DNA from: Desulfobacterales bacterium
GTDB taxonomy: Bacteria; Desulfobacterota; Desulfobacteria; Desulfobacterales; RPRI01
Direction: 5' to 3'
Assembly (NCBI GenBank): GCA_030689795.1
Contig: JAUYEO010000355.1
Coordinates: 1-13,680, forward strand
Length of the DNA stretch: 13,680 nucleotides
The position numbers and the translations under genes were made by a program. Below, one piece after another: positions 7,103 to 13,434 of this stretch. Within the stretch, counting starts at the first letter, position 1. Each line of letters opens with the position of its first letter. The notes under the pieces are model-generated. The model did not search any database. It was given only the letters and a program-made list of their open reading frames with translations, and was not told where the DNA came from.

Positions 7103-8629
7103 ATGCAGAGATCATCAATATATTCGCAAACCAAGCCTCTTTTCTCTCATGAGACAGTGCCCATTGATTCATTTGATATAATTGGTAAAAACTGCATAGA
7201 TATTAATTCTGATACAGAACCTTCAATTCCTGCCGGACAAAGCATGGCATTGGCACAAATTGAATTCCTTGACCGGAAGATGTGTCAGCACTTCCACGAT
7301 AAGCTGAAAGTTCAACCGATCCTGACGCGTCAGATTGTGAGTTTTCAGGCAAACAAATCGAGACCTAATTATCGCTGGTATAAATACAAAGAAGCCTTTT
7401 CAGCATCTCTTATTGAGTATCTGCTGGATAAATATGGCATTTCCACCGGCAAGATGCTCGATCCGTTTGCCGGAAGCGGCACAGCAATGTTTGCCGCAAG
7501 TGAGGCCGGAATAGATGCAGATGGTATTGAGTTGCTTCCCATAGGTCAACAAATCATCCTTGTTCGAATGTGCCTGGAAAGGGAATTTTCAACGAAGGAT
7601 TTTGCTGCTCTCAGGAAGTGGGTTAAAGATTGTCCTTGGCATCAATTCGAGACAAAAGCAGTTCTTCCAAAATTACGTATCACAAATGGCGCATACCCGG
7701 AAAAGACGGTTGAATCGATTGAGCGGTATCTGAGTGCCTTGCAAAATGAAAATGAACGTGTCCGGTCGGTTTTGTATTTTGCCTTATTATGTGTATTGGA
7801 ATCTATAAGCTTTACACGCAAAGACGGACAATATCTCAGATGGGACTACAGATCAGGACGGAGGCATGGTGCAAAACCTTTCGATAAAGGGAAAATCCTC
7901 GGATTCGATAAAGCGATATGTGACAAAATAGAGGATATCTGTGATGACTTGTGTTGCAGAAAAAAATCCGGAGAGTTATTTCCGGCAAAGGTATTGAGTG
8001 GCAATCTCAACCTCTTTAAAGGATCTTGTCTCGATGTAATGCCGACATTGCCGGAGAATTCATACGATACCGTTGTGACATCGCCACCTTATTGCAACCG
8101 TTACGACTACACCAGAACTTATGCTTTGGAGTTGGCATTGCTTGGCGTCGGCGAGCAGGAGTTATCACAACTCAGACAGACTATGCTTAGCTGCACAGTT
8201 GAGAACCGGGTCAAAGATCTGAACAGTATCAATCCAAAATGGATAAACGCAATAGCAGCCGCGGACGGACAGGAGTTGCTGCAGTCTATCCTGAGTTACC
8301 TGGAAGATGAAAAGGCGGAAGGCCGGTTGAATAATAACGGCATTCCGAGAATGGTAAGAGGCTATTTCTATGAAATGGCCTGCATTATCGCAGAATGCGC
8401 CCGTGTCATGAAGTCAAAGGCTTTTTTTTTCATGGTAAATGACAATGTTCGCTATGCCGGAGCGAGCATCTCGGTTGATATGATCCTTTCAAATATAGCT
8501 GAAAAGCTCGGATTTCATGTCGAGAACATTCTGGTATTGCCGAACGGCAAAGGCAACAGCAGCCAGCAAATGGGAAGACATGGTCGGGATCCTCTGAGAA
8601 AATGCGTTTATCTTTGGAGAAAGATATAG
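7103..8629 (+). CDS. Type II DNA methyltransferase, SPPY (N4-cytosine) type, AvaI/BsoBI system
   Basis: 508 residues from ATG 7103. A GTG at 7091 is in frame, but the AAGGGTG that would serve as ribosome site overlaps it and is well spaced for 7103. The SAM-binding motif I is LDPFAGSGT (about 119-127). The catalytic motif IV is TSPPYCNRYDY (326-336), with SPPY typical of N4-cytosine methyltransferases. Motif I precedes IV by about 200 residues, the reverse of the common beta-class order, so the target-recognition region probably lies between them. The next gene encodes an AvaI/BsoBI-type nuclease, so this enzyme is expected to protect host CYCGRG sites. Methyltransferase identity is firm; specificity follows from the neighbour. 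Confidence 0.93.
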   Translation: MQRSSIYSQTKPLFSHETVPIDSFDIIGKNCIDINSDTEPSIPAGQSMALAQIEFLDRKMCQHFHDKLKVQPILTRQIVSFQANKSRPNYRWYKYKEAFSASLIEYLLDKYGISTGKMLDPFAGSGTAMFAASEAGIDADGIELLPIGQQIILVRMCLEREFSTKDFAALRKWVKDCPWHQFETKAVLPKLRITNGAYPEKTVESIERYLSALQNENERVRSVLYFALLCVLESISFTRKDGQYLRWDYRSGRRHGAKPFDKGKILGFDKAICDKIEDICDDLCCRKKSGELFPAKVLSGNLNLFKGSCLDVMPTLPENSYDTVVTSPPYCNRYDYTRTYALELALLGVGEQELSQLRQTMLSCTVENRVKDLNSINPKWINAIAAADGQELLQSILSYLEDEKAEGRLNNNGIPRMVRGYFYEMACIIAECARVMKSKAFFFMVNDNVRYAGASISVDMILSNIAEKLGFHVENILVLPNGKGNSSQQMGRHGRDPLRKCVYLWRKI

Positions 8630-9585
8630 TGGGAAAGAAAAAACCGTACTGTATGCACCTTTCCGGCAGTTCCGACCTTAGAACTACCTATGAAGAGATT
8701 CGAGCCGGTTTTGTCGCGCTGGCCCTTGAAAAAAACCGGAGGGCTACGCCATTTGTTGAACAAGCAAGATCATTAAAATTGGCCGCGTCTCAGGCAAGGA
8801 CGCCCGCCGATTTGCTTAAAATTGAAATCATCCAACCGGCATTACTCACAGCATCGGGTTTATCCGACAAAGCAATCGGGCATCTATTACCACAGGATGG
8901 AATTGAGGCAATACAAGGACTGATATCAAAATATCTTGAACCGGCCGGTCCGGCTTTTATTGAGGAGTTGGTTTACAGGTTTCTGTTGACCAGAGGTGAC
9001 ACTCTTGGGGGTTCAATGCGCAATGTAGGCGGTGTAATGGCAGAGCGCAAATTGACTCGTGCCACAATCGCCAATCTCAGCCTTGTTAAAATTCCCTATC
9101 AGTGGCTTCATTCAGGCAGTAAAGAGCGGTTGAAAGGGAAAGATGAAGACGCTGATGTGGAACTCTATCTTACCGGGCTTAGCTGGTTCAGAAAGGGAAA
9201 AGTTCGGACAATGATATATAATCGCAAAGTGCCGTTTATAAATAAGAACGTAGACTTTTGTCTTCTCAATTGCAGTCCGCAAGAACTATTCTCAGCCGTT
9301 AATAATCCGGCACTCTATATTGCACTAGGGGAGCTAAAGGGCGGTATTGATCCGGCAGGGGCTGACGAACACTGGAAAACCGCGAGAACATCTCTTACCC
9401 GCATACGAAAAGCATTTTCTGACCGGAAGATTACGCCTCATATTTTTTTTGTCGGCGCCGCCATAGAAAACAGCATGGCCGGGGAAATTTGGCATCAGTT
9501 GGAAGACGGCACGTTGAGTAATGCCGCCAACCTGACGGATGCTGATCAGGTTGTCTCTCTGTGCAGCTGGTTATGCAGCTTGTAA
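8629..9585 (+). CDS. Type II restriction endonuclease, AvaI/BsoBI family (predicted C^YCGRG)
   Basis: 318 residues from GTG 8629, which overlaps the methyltransferase stop by one base (taGtg) and has GGAG (8616-8619) nine bases upstream. An in-frame ATG at 8602 would add nine residues but has a poor ribosome site. The length fits AvaI/BsoBI (about 315-323). The diagnostic block is GELKGGIDPAGADEHWKT: E235 and K237 of the ELK pair, H248, and the earlier D209 in NKNVDFCLL, corresponding to BsoBI D212, E240, K242 and H253 (the 13-residue E-to-H spacing is conserved). The N-terminal SDLRTTYEEIRAGF and C-terminal GTLSNAANL blocks also fit. Both genes are intact, so the system is probably active. 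Recognition of CYCGRG is inferred from the family. Confidence 0.93.
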   Translation: MGKKKPYCMHLSGSSDLRTTYEEIRAGFVALALEKNRRATPFVEQARSLKLAASQARTPADLLKIEIIQPALLTASGLSDKAIGHLLPQDGIEAIQGLISKYLEPAGPAFIEELVYRFLLTRGDTLGGSMRNVGGVMAERKLTRATIANLSLVKIPYQWLHSGSKERLKGKDEDADVELYLTGLSWFRKGKVRTMIYNRKVPFINKNVDFCLLNCSPQELFSAVNNPALYIALGELKGGIDPAGADEHWKTARTSLTRIRKAFSDRKITPHIFFVGAAIENSMAGEIWHQLEDGTLSNAANLTDADQVVSLCSWLCSL

Positions 9586-9979
9586 TACTTCCATGCCAAT
9601 CATTTTAGTATTCAAAATGCCGATTATCGCCTTCAAGATGCTGAATGCGGTGTCCCGGACGGCAATAATAGTTTCAAGTTTGGCAGCCACTCATTTTGCT
9701 GCCGGATATACCAGGCTGTCCGATCTCAATCTTCAGCCTATCATGCCTTTTACTAAAAGCTCCAAAAATTTTATTGTAATAAATTTGTTAACAGATTATC
9801 CTTATAATTAAATAATTTGATGCGGTTCAATGAAAACAAGAGACAATGGACAGGATAGGCAACATAAATCTTAGTGCCACGAATGAACTCCTAAATTTGT
9901 GGTGATATTAAGAAACTTCATAATAACTTGTTGGGACTCAATAGATAGAATTGAAAATAGGTTGTGAACAGGATAGACT
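9586..9979. other. 394-bp spacer between the two restriction-modification modules
   Basis: No convincing gene. A + strand frame of 90 codons (9539-9811) begins inside the nuclease gene, lacks a ribosome site and resembles no family I know. On the - strand, a 39-codon frame with a GTG start reads AAKLETIIAVRDTAFSILK and onward and could be a remnant, but it has no ribosome site. The right half is AT-rich; the 9-mer acaggatag appears near 9848 and again at 9968. A TATAAT at 9803-9808 lacks a well-spaced -35. No strong terminator or att-like sequence was seen. Confidence 0.5.
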
Positions 9980-10900
9980 ATGGGCATGAATATTCCTCAT
10001 CCAATCCCGTATCAGGGGAGCAAACGGAACTTGGCGGACGATATTTTGCGGTGCTTCCCCGCAAATGTGTCTACTCTGTATGAGCCATTTGCCGGATCGG
10101 CAGCGATATCGCTGGCTGCCGCCGCGTACAAGCGCGCAAAGGCTTTTCAGATAAACGATTTGAATAAACCGATGATCGATCTTTGGCGCGCCATTGTCAA
10201 TACACCGAACAAGCTGGCCAAGGAATATGAAGACCTTTGGAATGAACAACTTGACGATCCGAAGGTTTATTATAACAAGGTTCGGGATGAGTTCAACTTA
10301 ACCGGTAGACCTGATTACTTTCTTTATCTACTTGCACGGTGCGTCAAAGCTTCAGTCCGGTATAACGCTAATGGAGAATTCAACCAGAGTCCCGATAACC
10401 GCCGAAAGGGAACAATGCCCGTCACCATGCGAGAACAGATTCTTGGAGCCTCATCTCTCCTGAAAGGGAAGATGGCCTTTTCATCCAAGAATTACAGGGA
10501 TGTTGTAACGCAAGCGACCGAGAGCGACCTTGTTTATATGGATCCGCCATATCAGGGGGTTTGTGGGAATAAAGATACACGCTATCTTGCCAGTGTGCAG
10601 ATTTGTGAGTTCGTCGAAGTTCTTGAACACCTCAACGCCAGGCATATCAGATACCTTGTTAGTTACGATGGGCGCACCGGAGATAAAGTTCATGGCGTTC
10701 GCCTTCCCGAGCATTTAAACCTTACACACATGGAACTTCAAGCTGGCCGATCCACGCAGGCAACCCTATTGGGAAGGGATGACGCTACTATTGAGTCGCT
10801 TTATCTGTCCCCAGCATTAGCCGATGAACTCATTAAATCGAAAACTGTCTACCGCTTAACACGAAGCGAACAAATATGCCTTTTTGAGGCGAGATCATGA
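9980..10900 (+). CDS. DNA adenine N6-methyltransferase, D12 class (Dam-like)
   Basis: 306 residues. The family's ordered motifs are all present: motif X PIPYQGSKRNLA (8-19), SAM-binding motif I LYEPFAGSAA (33-42), and catalytic motif IV VYMDPPYQG (185-193, DPPY at 188-191). The segment RYNANGEFNQSPDNRRKG (127-144) fits the D12 target-recognition region. The order X-I-recognition-IV marks the alpha class, as in Dam and many type II and IIS methyltransferases. ATG 9980 has AGGA (9970-9973) at the right distance; ATG 9986 is an alternative. It overlaps the next gene by four bases (ATGA), implying translational coupling with the HNH nuclease. Specificity cannot be read from the sequence. Confidence 0.95.
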   Translation: MGMNIPHPIPYQGSKRNLADDILRCFPANVSTLYEPFAGSAAISLAAAAYKRAKAFQINDLNKPMIDLWRAIVNTPNKLAKEYEDLWNEQLDDPKVYYNKVRDEFNLTGRPDYFLYLLARCVKASVRYNANGEFNQSPDNRRKGTMPVTMREQILGASSLLKGKMAFSSKNYRDVVTQATESDLVYMDPPYQGVCGNKDTRYLASVQICEFVEVLEHLNARHIRYLVSYDGRTGDKVHGVRLPEHLNLTHMELQAGRSTQATLLGRDDATIESLYLSPALADELIKSKTVYRLTRSEQICLFEARS

Positions 10901-11619
10901 CAAAACCAAAACTTCCAAAAGAATTCATAAAGCTGTGCAAAAAAGTCACAGCCAAGCGGCCTCGGACCGTCATTGACCATATTCTCAAACATGGATTCGT
11001 AACCACGCAAGAGTTGAAAGACAAGTACGGCTACAATCATCCCCCGCGAGCTGTTCGCGACGTCAAAGAAAACGGCATCCCGATTGAGATGTTCAGGGTT
11101 GAAGGTACGGACGGACGCAAAATTGCCGCATACCGTTTCGGAAATCCTAATAAATCCCGATTTGGAAAATTCATCGGCCGCACGGCGTTCACGAAGGATC
11201 TGAAACGAGCCCTGATCGAAAAGTATGGTCCTCGGTGCGCTATTTACCTTGAACCATTCGGTGAACGAGAGTTGCAGATTGACCACCGTATCCCCTTTGA
11301 GGTTGCGGGAGATGCCGCAGAGGGAAAGCAGGATCCGGAAGACTTCATGTTGCTCTGCGGCTCGGCAAACCGCGCCAAATCGTGGTCTTGCGCGCACTGT
11401 GCAAATTGGCTTGAACAGAAAGATACCAATATATGTCGGTCATGTTACTGGGCTTATCCAGAGGATTACACTCACATTGCCATGCGCCAAGCGCGTCGGC
11501 TTGACATCATGTGGACAGATGCTGAAGTTTCAGTCTATGATCGGATGAAAAAGAAGACGGAAGAACTTCAGCAAGAAATGCCTGCCTACGTGAAGAAGAT
11601 CATAGAGAGGAATCTATGA
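10897..11619 (+). CDS. Winged-helix/HNH endonuclease with zinc knuckles, probable restriction enzyme
   Basis: 240 residues, start ATG 10897 with GAGG seven bases upstream, translationally coupled to the D12 methyltransferase. Three parts can be seen. (1) A probable winged helix-turn-helix at about 22-65 (VIDHILKHGFVTTQELKDKY). (2) An HNH/beta-beta-alpha-metal core: ELQIDHRIPF with D129/H130, then MLLCGSANRAKS with N158. (3) A CxxC...CxxC zinc knuckle, C165/C168 and C180/C183. The usual first CxxC of HNH zinc sites is reduced to a lone C114. Coupling to a methyltransferase makes a type II restriction nuclease the best reading. The family and recognition site are not known to me. A hairpin begins 12 bases after the stop. 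Confidence 0.85.
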   Translation: MTKPKLPKEFIKLCKKVTAKRPRTVIDHILKHGFVTTQELKDKYGYNHPPRAVRDVKENGIPIEMFRVEGTDGRKIAAYRFGNPNKSRFGKFIGRTAFTKDLKRALIEKYGPRCAIYLEPFGERELQIDHRIPFEVAGDAAEGKQDPEDFMLLCGSANRAKSWSCAHCANWLEQKDTNICRSCYWAYPEDYTHIAMRQARRLDIMWTDAEVSVYDRMKKKTEELQQEMPAYVKKIIERNL

Positions 11620-11631
11620 AAGAAATGTCCC

Positions 11632-11688
11632 AACATCAAGCGCATGCACCGGACGCGCTACCGCGCGCCGATGCATGCGCTTGATGTT
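11632..11688. repeat. Long GC-rich hairpin, attC-like imperfect palindrome
   Basis: The arms at 11632-11648 and 11672-11688 are perfect 17-base inverted repeats (aacatcaagcgcatgca and its complement). Inside, after a C/A mismatch, cgg (11650-11652) pairs with ccg (11668-11670), A11653 is bulged, and cgcgc (11654-11658) pairs with gcgcg (11663-11667) around a tacc loop. The outermost triplets AAC...GTT, the single bulged A in an inner CGGAC context, the length and the position just after a stop codon recall integron attC sites. Against this, the outer stem is perfectly paired (no unpaired central spacer) and the R' box reads GTTCAAA instead of GTTRRRY. It may instead act as a terminator or regulatory hairpin. 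Confidence 0.9.
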
Positions 11689-11710
11689 CAAAGACATGAT
11701 GGAAGAATTT

Positions 11711-12511
11711 ATGACCCGATTGATTAAAAACGAGTTGTCTATGATTGAAGAGATTGATAATATTACTATTTTATATGCCTGTGAATCAGGAAGCCGTGCA
11801 TGGGGTTTTGAGTCTGCCGACAGCGATTACGACGTCAGATTTATCTATTTGCGACGAACTTTGCAGTACTTGACCGTTGAACGTGGCAGAGAGGTTATCG
11901 AGAAGCCTTTGGAAAACGGAATTGATCTATCGGGCTGGGATTTGATCAAAGCATTGGAATTGTTTCGCAAATCCAACCCGCCTTTACTGGAATGGCTTCA
12001 GTCACCTATCGTGTATCGCTCCACATCATCGCTGATAGGGAGGCTGCATGCGCTTTTATCCCAATATTATTCTCCAAAGGCATGCATGTACCACTATCTT
12101 CATATGGCCAAAGGGAACTTTCGTGAATACCTGAGGGGAGAGGAAGTATGGACAAAGAAATACTTCTACGTGCTCCGTCCCGTTCTTGCTTGCCTGTGGA
12201 TTGAGAAAGGTCTGGGAGTAGTTCCGACAGAATTCCATAAACTGGTCGAAGCAATAGTGGCTGACAGAGAGCTGAAGGACGAGATAGATGCACTTCTTGC
12301 CGCAAAGAAAGCGGGACTGGAACTTAGAAAAGGCCCACGCAACGAAATCATTTCGTCTTTTATTGAACAACAAATACTTAGGCTGAATAGCGCAGGTCAA
12401 CGGTCAGCAGTCACGAGCGATCCCTTATCCTTGAATCGTCTATTTGTCGACATTCTAACGGAAGCAAACGGAAACACCATCCAACCAAATACTTCAGCGA
12501 ATAGGCCATAA
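11711..12511 (+). CDS. Predicted nucleotidyltransferase, COG3541/RlaP-like (PF10127)
   Basis: 266 residues from ATG 11711, which has GGAAGA (11701-11706) upstream. An earlier in-frame ATG at 11675 is disfavoured because it lies in the right arm of the hairpin. The nucleotidyltransferase polymerase-beta-like signature is ACESGSRAWGFESADSDYD, with GSRAWG at 27-32 and metal-binding D39/D41 in DSDYD. The GSRAWG-x6-DSDYDVRFIY pattern is typical of COG3541/PF10127, proposed RNA-repair-linked nucleotidyltransferases; the substrate is generally unknown. The middle is helical, with YHYLHMAKGNFREYL resembling family members. The tail from about 240 is polar and low in family resemblance, and its last codons form one arm of a small hairpin (12497-12524). 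It follows two restriction-modification modules, so a defence-associated role is possible but inferred. Confidence 0.85.
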   Translation: MTRLIKNELSMIEEIDNITILYACESGSRAWGFESADSDYDVRFIYLRRTLQYLTVERGREVIEKPLENGIDLSGWDLIKALELFRKSNPPLLEWLQSPIVYRSTSSLIGRLHALLSQYYSPKACMYHYLHMAKGNFREYLRGEEVWTKKYFYVLRPVLACLWIEKGLGVVPTEFHKLVEAIVADRELKDEIDALLAAKKAGLELRKGPRNEIISSFIEQQILRLNSAGQRSAVTSDPLSLNRLFVDILTEANGNTIQPNTSANRP

Positions 12512-12524
12512 AGCGGCCTCTCGC
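12497..12524. repeat. Small hairpin across the nucleotidyltransferase stop codon
   Basis: GCGA (12497-12500) pairs with TCGC (12521-12524) and AGGCC (12503-12507) with GGCCT (12515-12519), leaving an asymmetric internal loop of at/c and a 7-base apical loop. The TAA stop is at 12509-12511. There is no following T-run, so it is a weak terminator candidate at best. Confidence 0.5.
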
Positions 12525-12556
12525 CGACCTCCGAAATTATGATATATAAAGACCTG

Positions 12557-12586
12557 TTTGCCGGAAAAAGGTCATTGGCCGGCAAA
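12557..12586. repeat. Inverted repeat upstream of vapBC
   Basis: tttgccgg (12557-12564) and ccggcaaa (12579-12586) are perfect 8-base inverted repeats around a 14-base loop. It lies between the nucleotidyltransferase stop and the vapB promoter and could insulate the two units. No T-tract follows. Confidence 0.55.
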
Positions 12587-12621
12587 GACTTAAATGTCAG
12601 AGTAAAAATTCCAATAATTGA

Positions 12622-12650
12622 TTGACATGGTTCTCTCAAAGTAATACTAT
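12622..12650 (+). promoter_or_regulatory. Sigma70-type promoter of vapBC
   Basis: TTGACA (12622-12627) is a perfect -35 box and TACTAT (12645-12650) a good -10, separated by exactly 17 bases. Transcription would start near 12657, about 26 bases before the vapB ATG. The -10 lies inside a palindromic operator (12641-12662), as expected for an autorepressed toxin-antitoxin operon. Confidence 0.75.
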
Positions 12651-12662
12651 TACAGGTATTAC
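12641..12662. promoter_or_regulatory. Palindromic operator for VapB/VapBC autorepression
   Basis: GTAATAC (12641-12647) and GTATTAC (12656-12662) are perfect inverted repeats separated by 8 bases. A third half-site, ATTAC (12649-12653), pairs with GTAAT (12641-12645) to form a nested palindrome with a 3-base spacer. The array covers the -10 box and probable start site. By analogy with known vapBC loci it should bind the AbrB-type antitoxin and be tuned by the toxin:antitoxin ratio; binding itself is inferred. Confidence 0.65.
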
Positions 12663-12682
12663 ACCATTCAGGAGGTATAATC

Positions 12683-12910
12683 ATGCGAGTTACAACAAAA
12701 GGGCAAGTAACCATCCCTTTGCCCATTCGTGAAAAATTAGGTATAACACCTGCTGTTGAAGTTGATTTTATTGAAGAAAAGGGCCGTGTCTATTTGGTGA
12801 AGGTAAAGGGGGAAAATATTAAATCCCGCAATTTTCAAAGATTGCGGGGTATATCAACCGTAAAGATGACGACAAATGAAATTATGGATTTGACAAGAGG
12901 GGAAAAATGA
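12683..12910 (+). CDS. vapB: AbrB/MazE-family antitoxin (VapB-type)
   Basis: 75 residues with a strong AGGAGG (12670-12675) seven bases before the ATG. Residues 1-45 (MRVTTKGQVTIPLPIREKLG and onward) form the swapped-hairpin AbrB/SpoVT DNA-binding domain; the TKGQVTIP motif is diagnostic. The C-terminal half, including ISTVKMTTNEIMDLTRGEK, should be the flexible toxin-binding tail. It overlaps vapC by four bases (ATGA), so antitoxin is translated first. It likely neutralises the PIN toxin and represses its own operon at the palindrome at 12641-12662. Confidence 0.92.
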   Translation: MRVTTKGQVTIPLPIREKLGITPAVEVDFIEEKGRVYLVKVKGENIKSRNFQRLRGISTVKMTTNEIMDLTRGEK

Positions 12911-13311
12911 AGGGTGTTCTGGTTGATTCGAATATTATTCTGGACGTTTTCCAGGATGATTCGGTTTGGGCGGATTGGTCTGAAACCACACTGGAAAAAT
13001 ATTGTCAACAAACAACGCTTTACATTAATTCAATGATCTATTCTGAAATCTCCATTGGTTTTGTTTTAATTGAGGATTTGGAATCCGCCATTGCCAAAGC
13101 CGGATTTCGGATGTTGGAAATTCCCAAAGAGGCTTTGTTTTTGGCAGGAAAGGTTTATCTCAAGTACAAAAAAATGAAAGGAATAAAAAGGACTCCGTTG
13201 CCGGATTTTTATATAGGCGCGCAAGCTGCAGTACTCCAGTTAGATCTGATTACGAGAGATGTTTCCAGGTATAGGTCATATTTTCCAAGTGTAAAGTTGA
13301 TCAGTCCTTAG
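12907..13311 (+). CDS. vapC: VapC-type PIN-domain ribonuclease toxin
   Basis: 134 residues, typical VapC length. The acidic active-site residues of the PIN fold can be placed: D7 in VLVDSNIILD, E47 in MIYSEISIG, D100 in TPLPDFYIGAQA and D118 in LITRDVSRYRSYFP. All four are intact, so the toxin is probably active as a Mg2+-dependent RNase against a structured RNA such as tRNA or rRNA; the target cannot be read from sequence. Translation is coupled to vapB by the ATGA overlap. A 15-bp hairpin starts eight bases after the stop. Confidence 0.93.
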   Translation: MKGVLVDSNIILDVFQDDSVWADWSETTLEKYCQQTTLYINSMIYSEISIGFVLIEDLESAIAKAGFRMLEIPKEALFLAGKVYLKYKKMKGIKRTPLPDFYIGAQAAVLQLDLITRDVSRYRSYFPSVKLISP

Positions 13312-13318
13312 TGAGTAA

Positions 13319-13356
13319 GAGATTATTTCCTGCGTTTTCTTGCAGGAAATAATCTC
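13319..13356. terminator. Strong hairpin downstream of vapC, possible bidirectional terminator
   Basis: gagattatttcctgc (13319-13333) and its exact complement (13342-13356) form a 15-bp stem with an 8-base T-rich loop, close behind the vapC stop at 13309-13311. There is no immediate T-run after the stem on the + strand, so it is not a textbook intrinsic terminator. Its position makes it the likely end of the vapBC transcript. Confidence 0.55.
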
Positions 13357-13434
13357 GTAAACTTACTTATCCCGTTTATCGGGGTTAGTCTTTTATGAAA
13401 AATTATCATATCAATTTAAGCTTAGAGGGGAAGC

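Noticed and set aside
7103..9585. Apparent absence of CYCGRG sites within the AvaI-like genes
   Set aside because: By eye none was found, but only about two would be expected by chance in this length and several occur elsewhere in the window (for example 2836, 4976, 5401, 10706), so it is not evidence of avoidance.
9539..9811. 90-codon + strand open frame after the AvaI-like nuclease
   Set aside because: It starts inside the nuclease gene in another frame, has no ribosome site and no recognisable motif.
10849..11397. 182-codon - strand open frame across the methyltransferase/HNH junction
   Set aside because: It is antisense to two well-supported genes with clear motifs and has no family resemblance.
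12479..12562. Second attC-like site after the nucleotidyltransferase (ATCCAAC at 12479-12485 fits RYYYAAC, plus the hairpin at 12497-12524)
   Set aside because: No GTTRRRY box lies at the matching distance (GTTTGCC at 12556 does not fit) and the flanking arms do not pair, so a cassette boundary is not supported.
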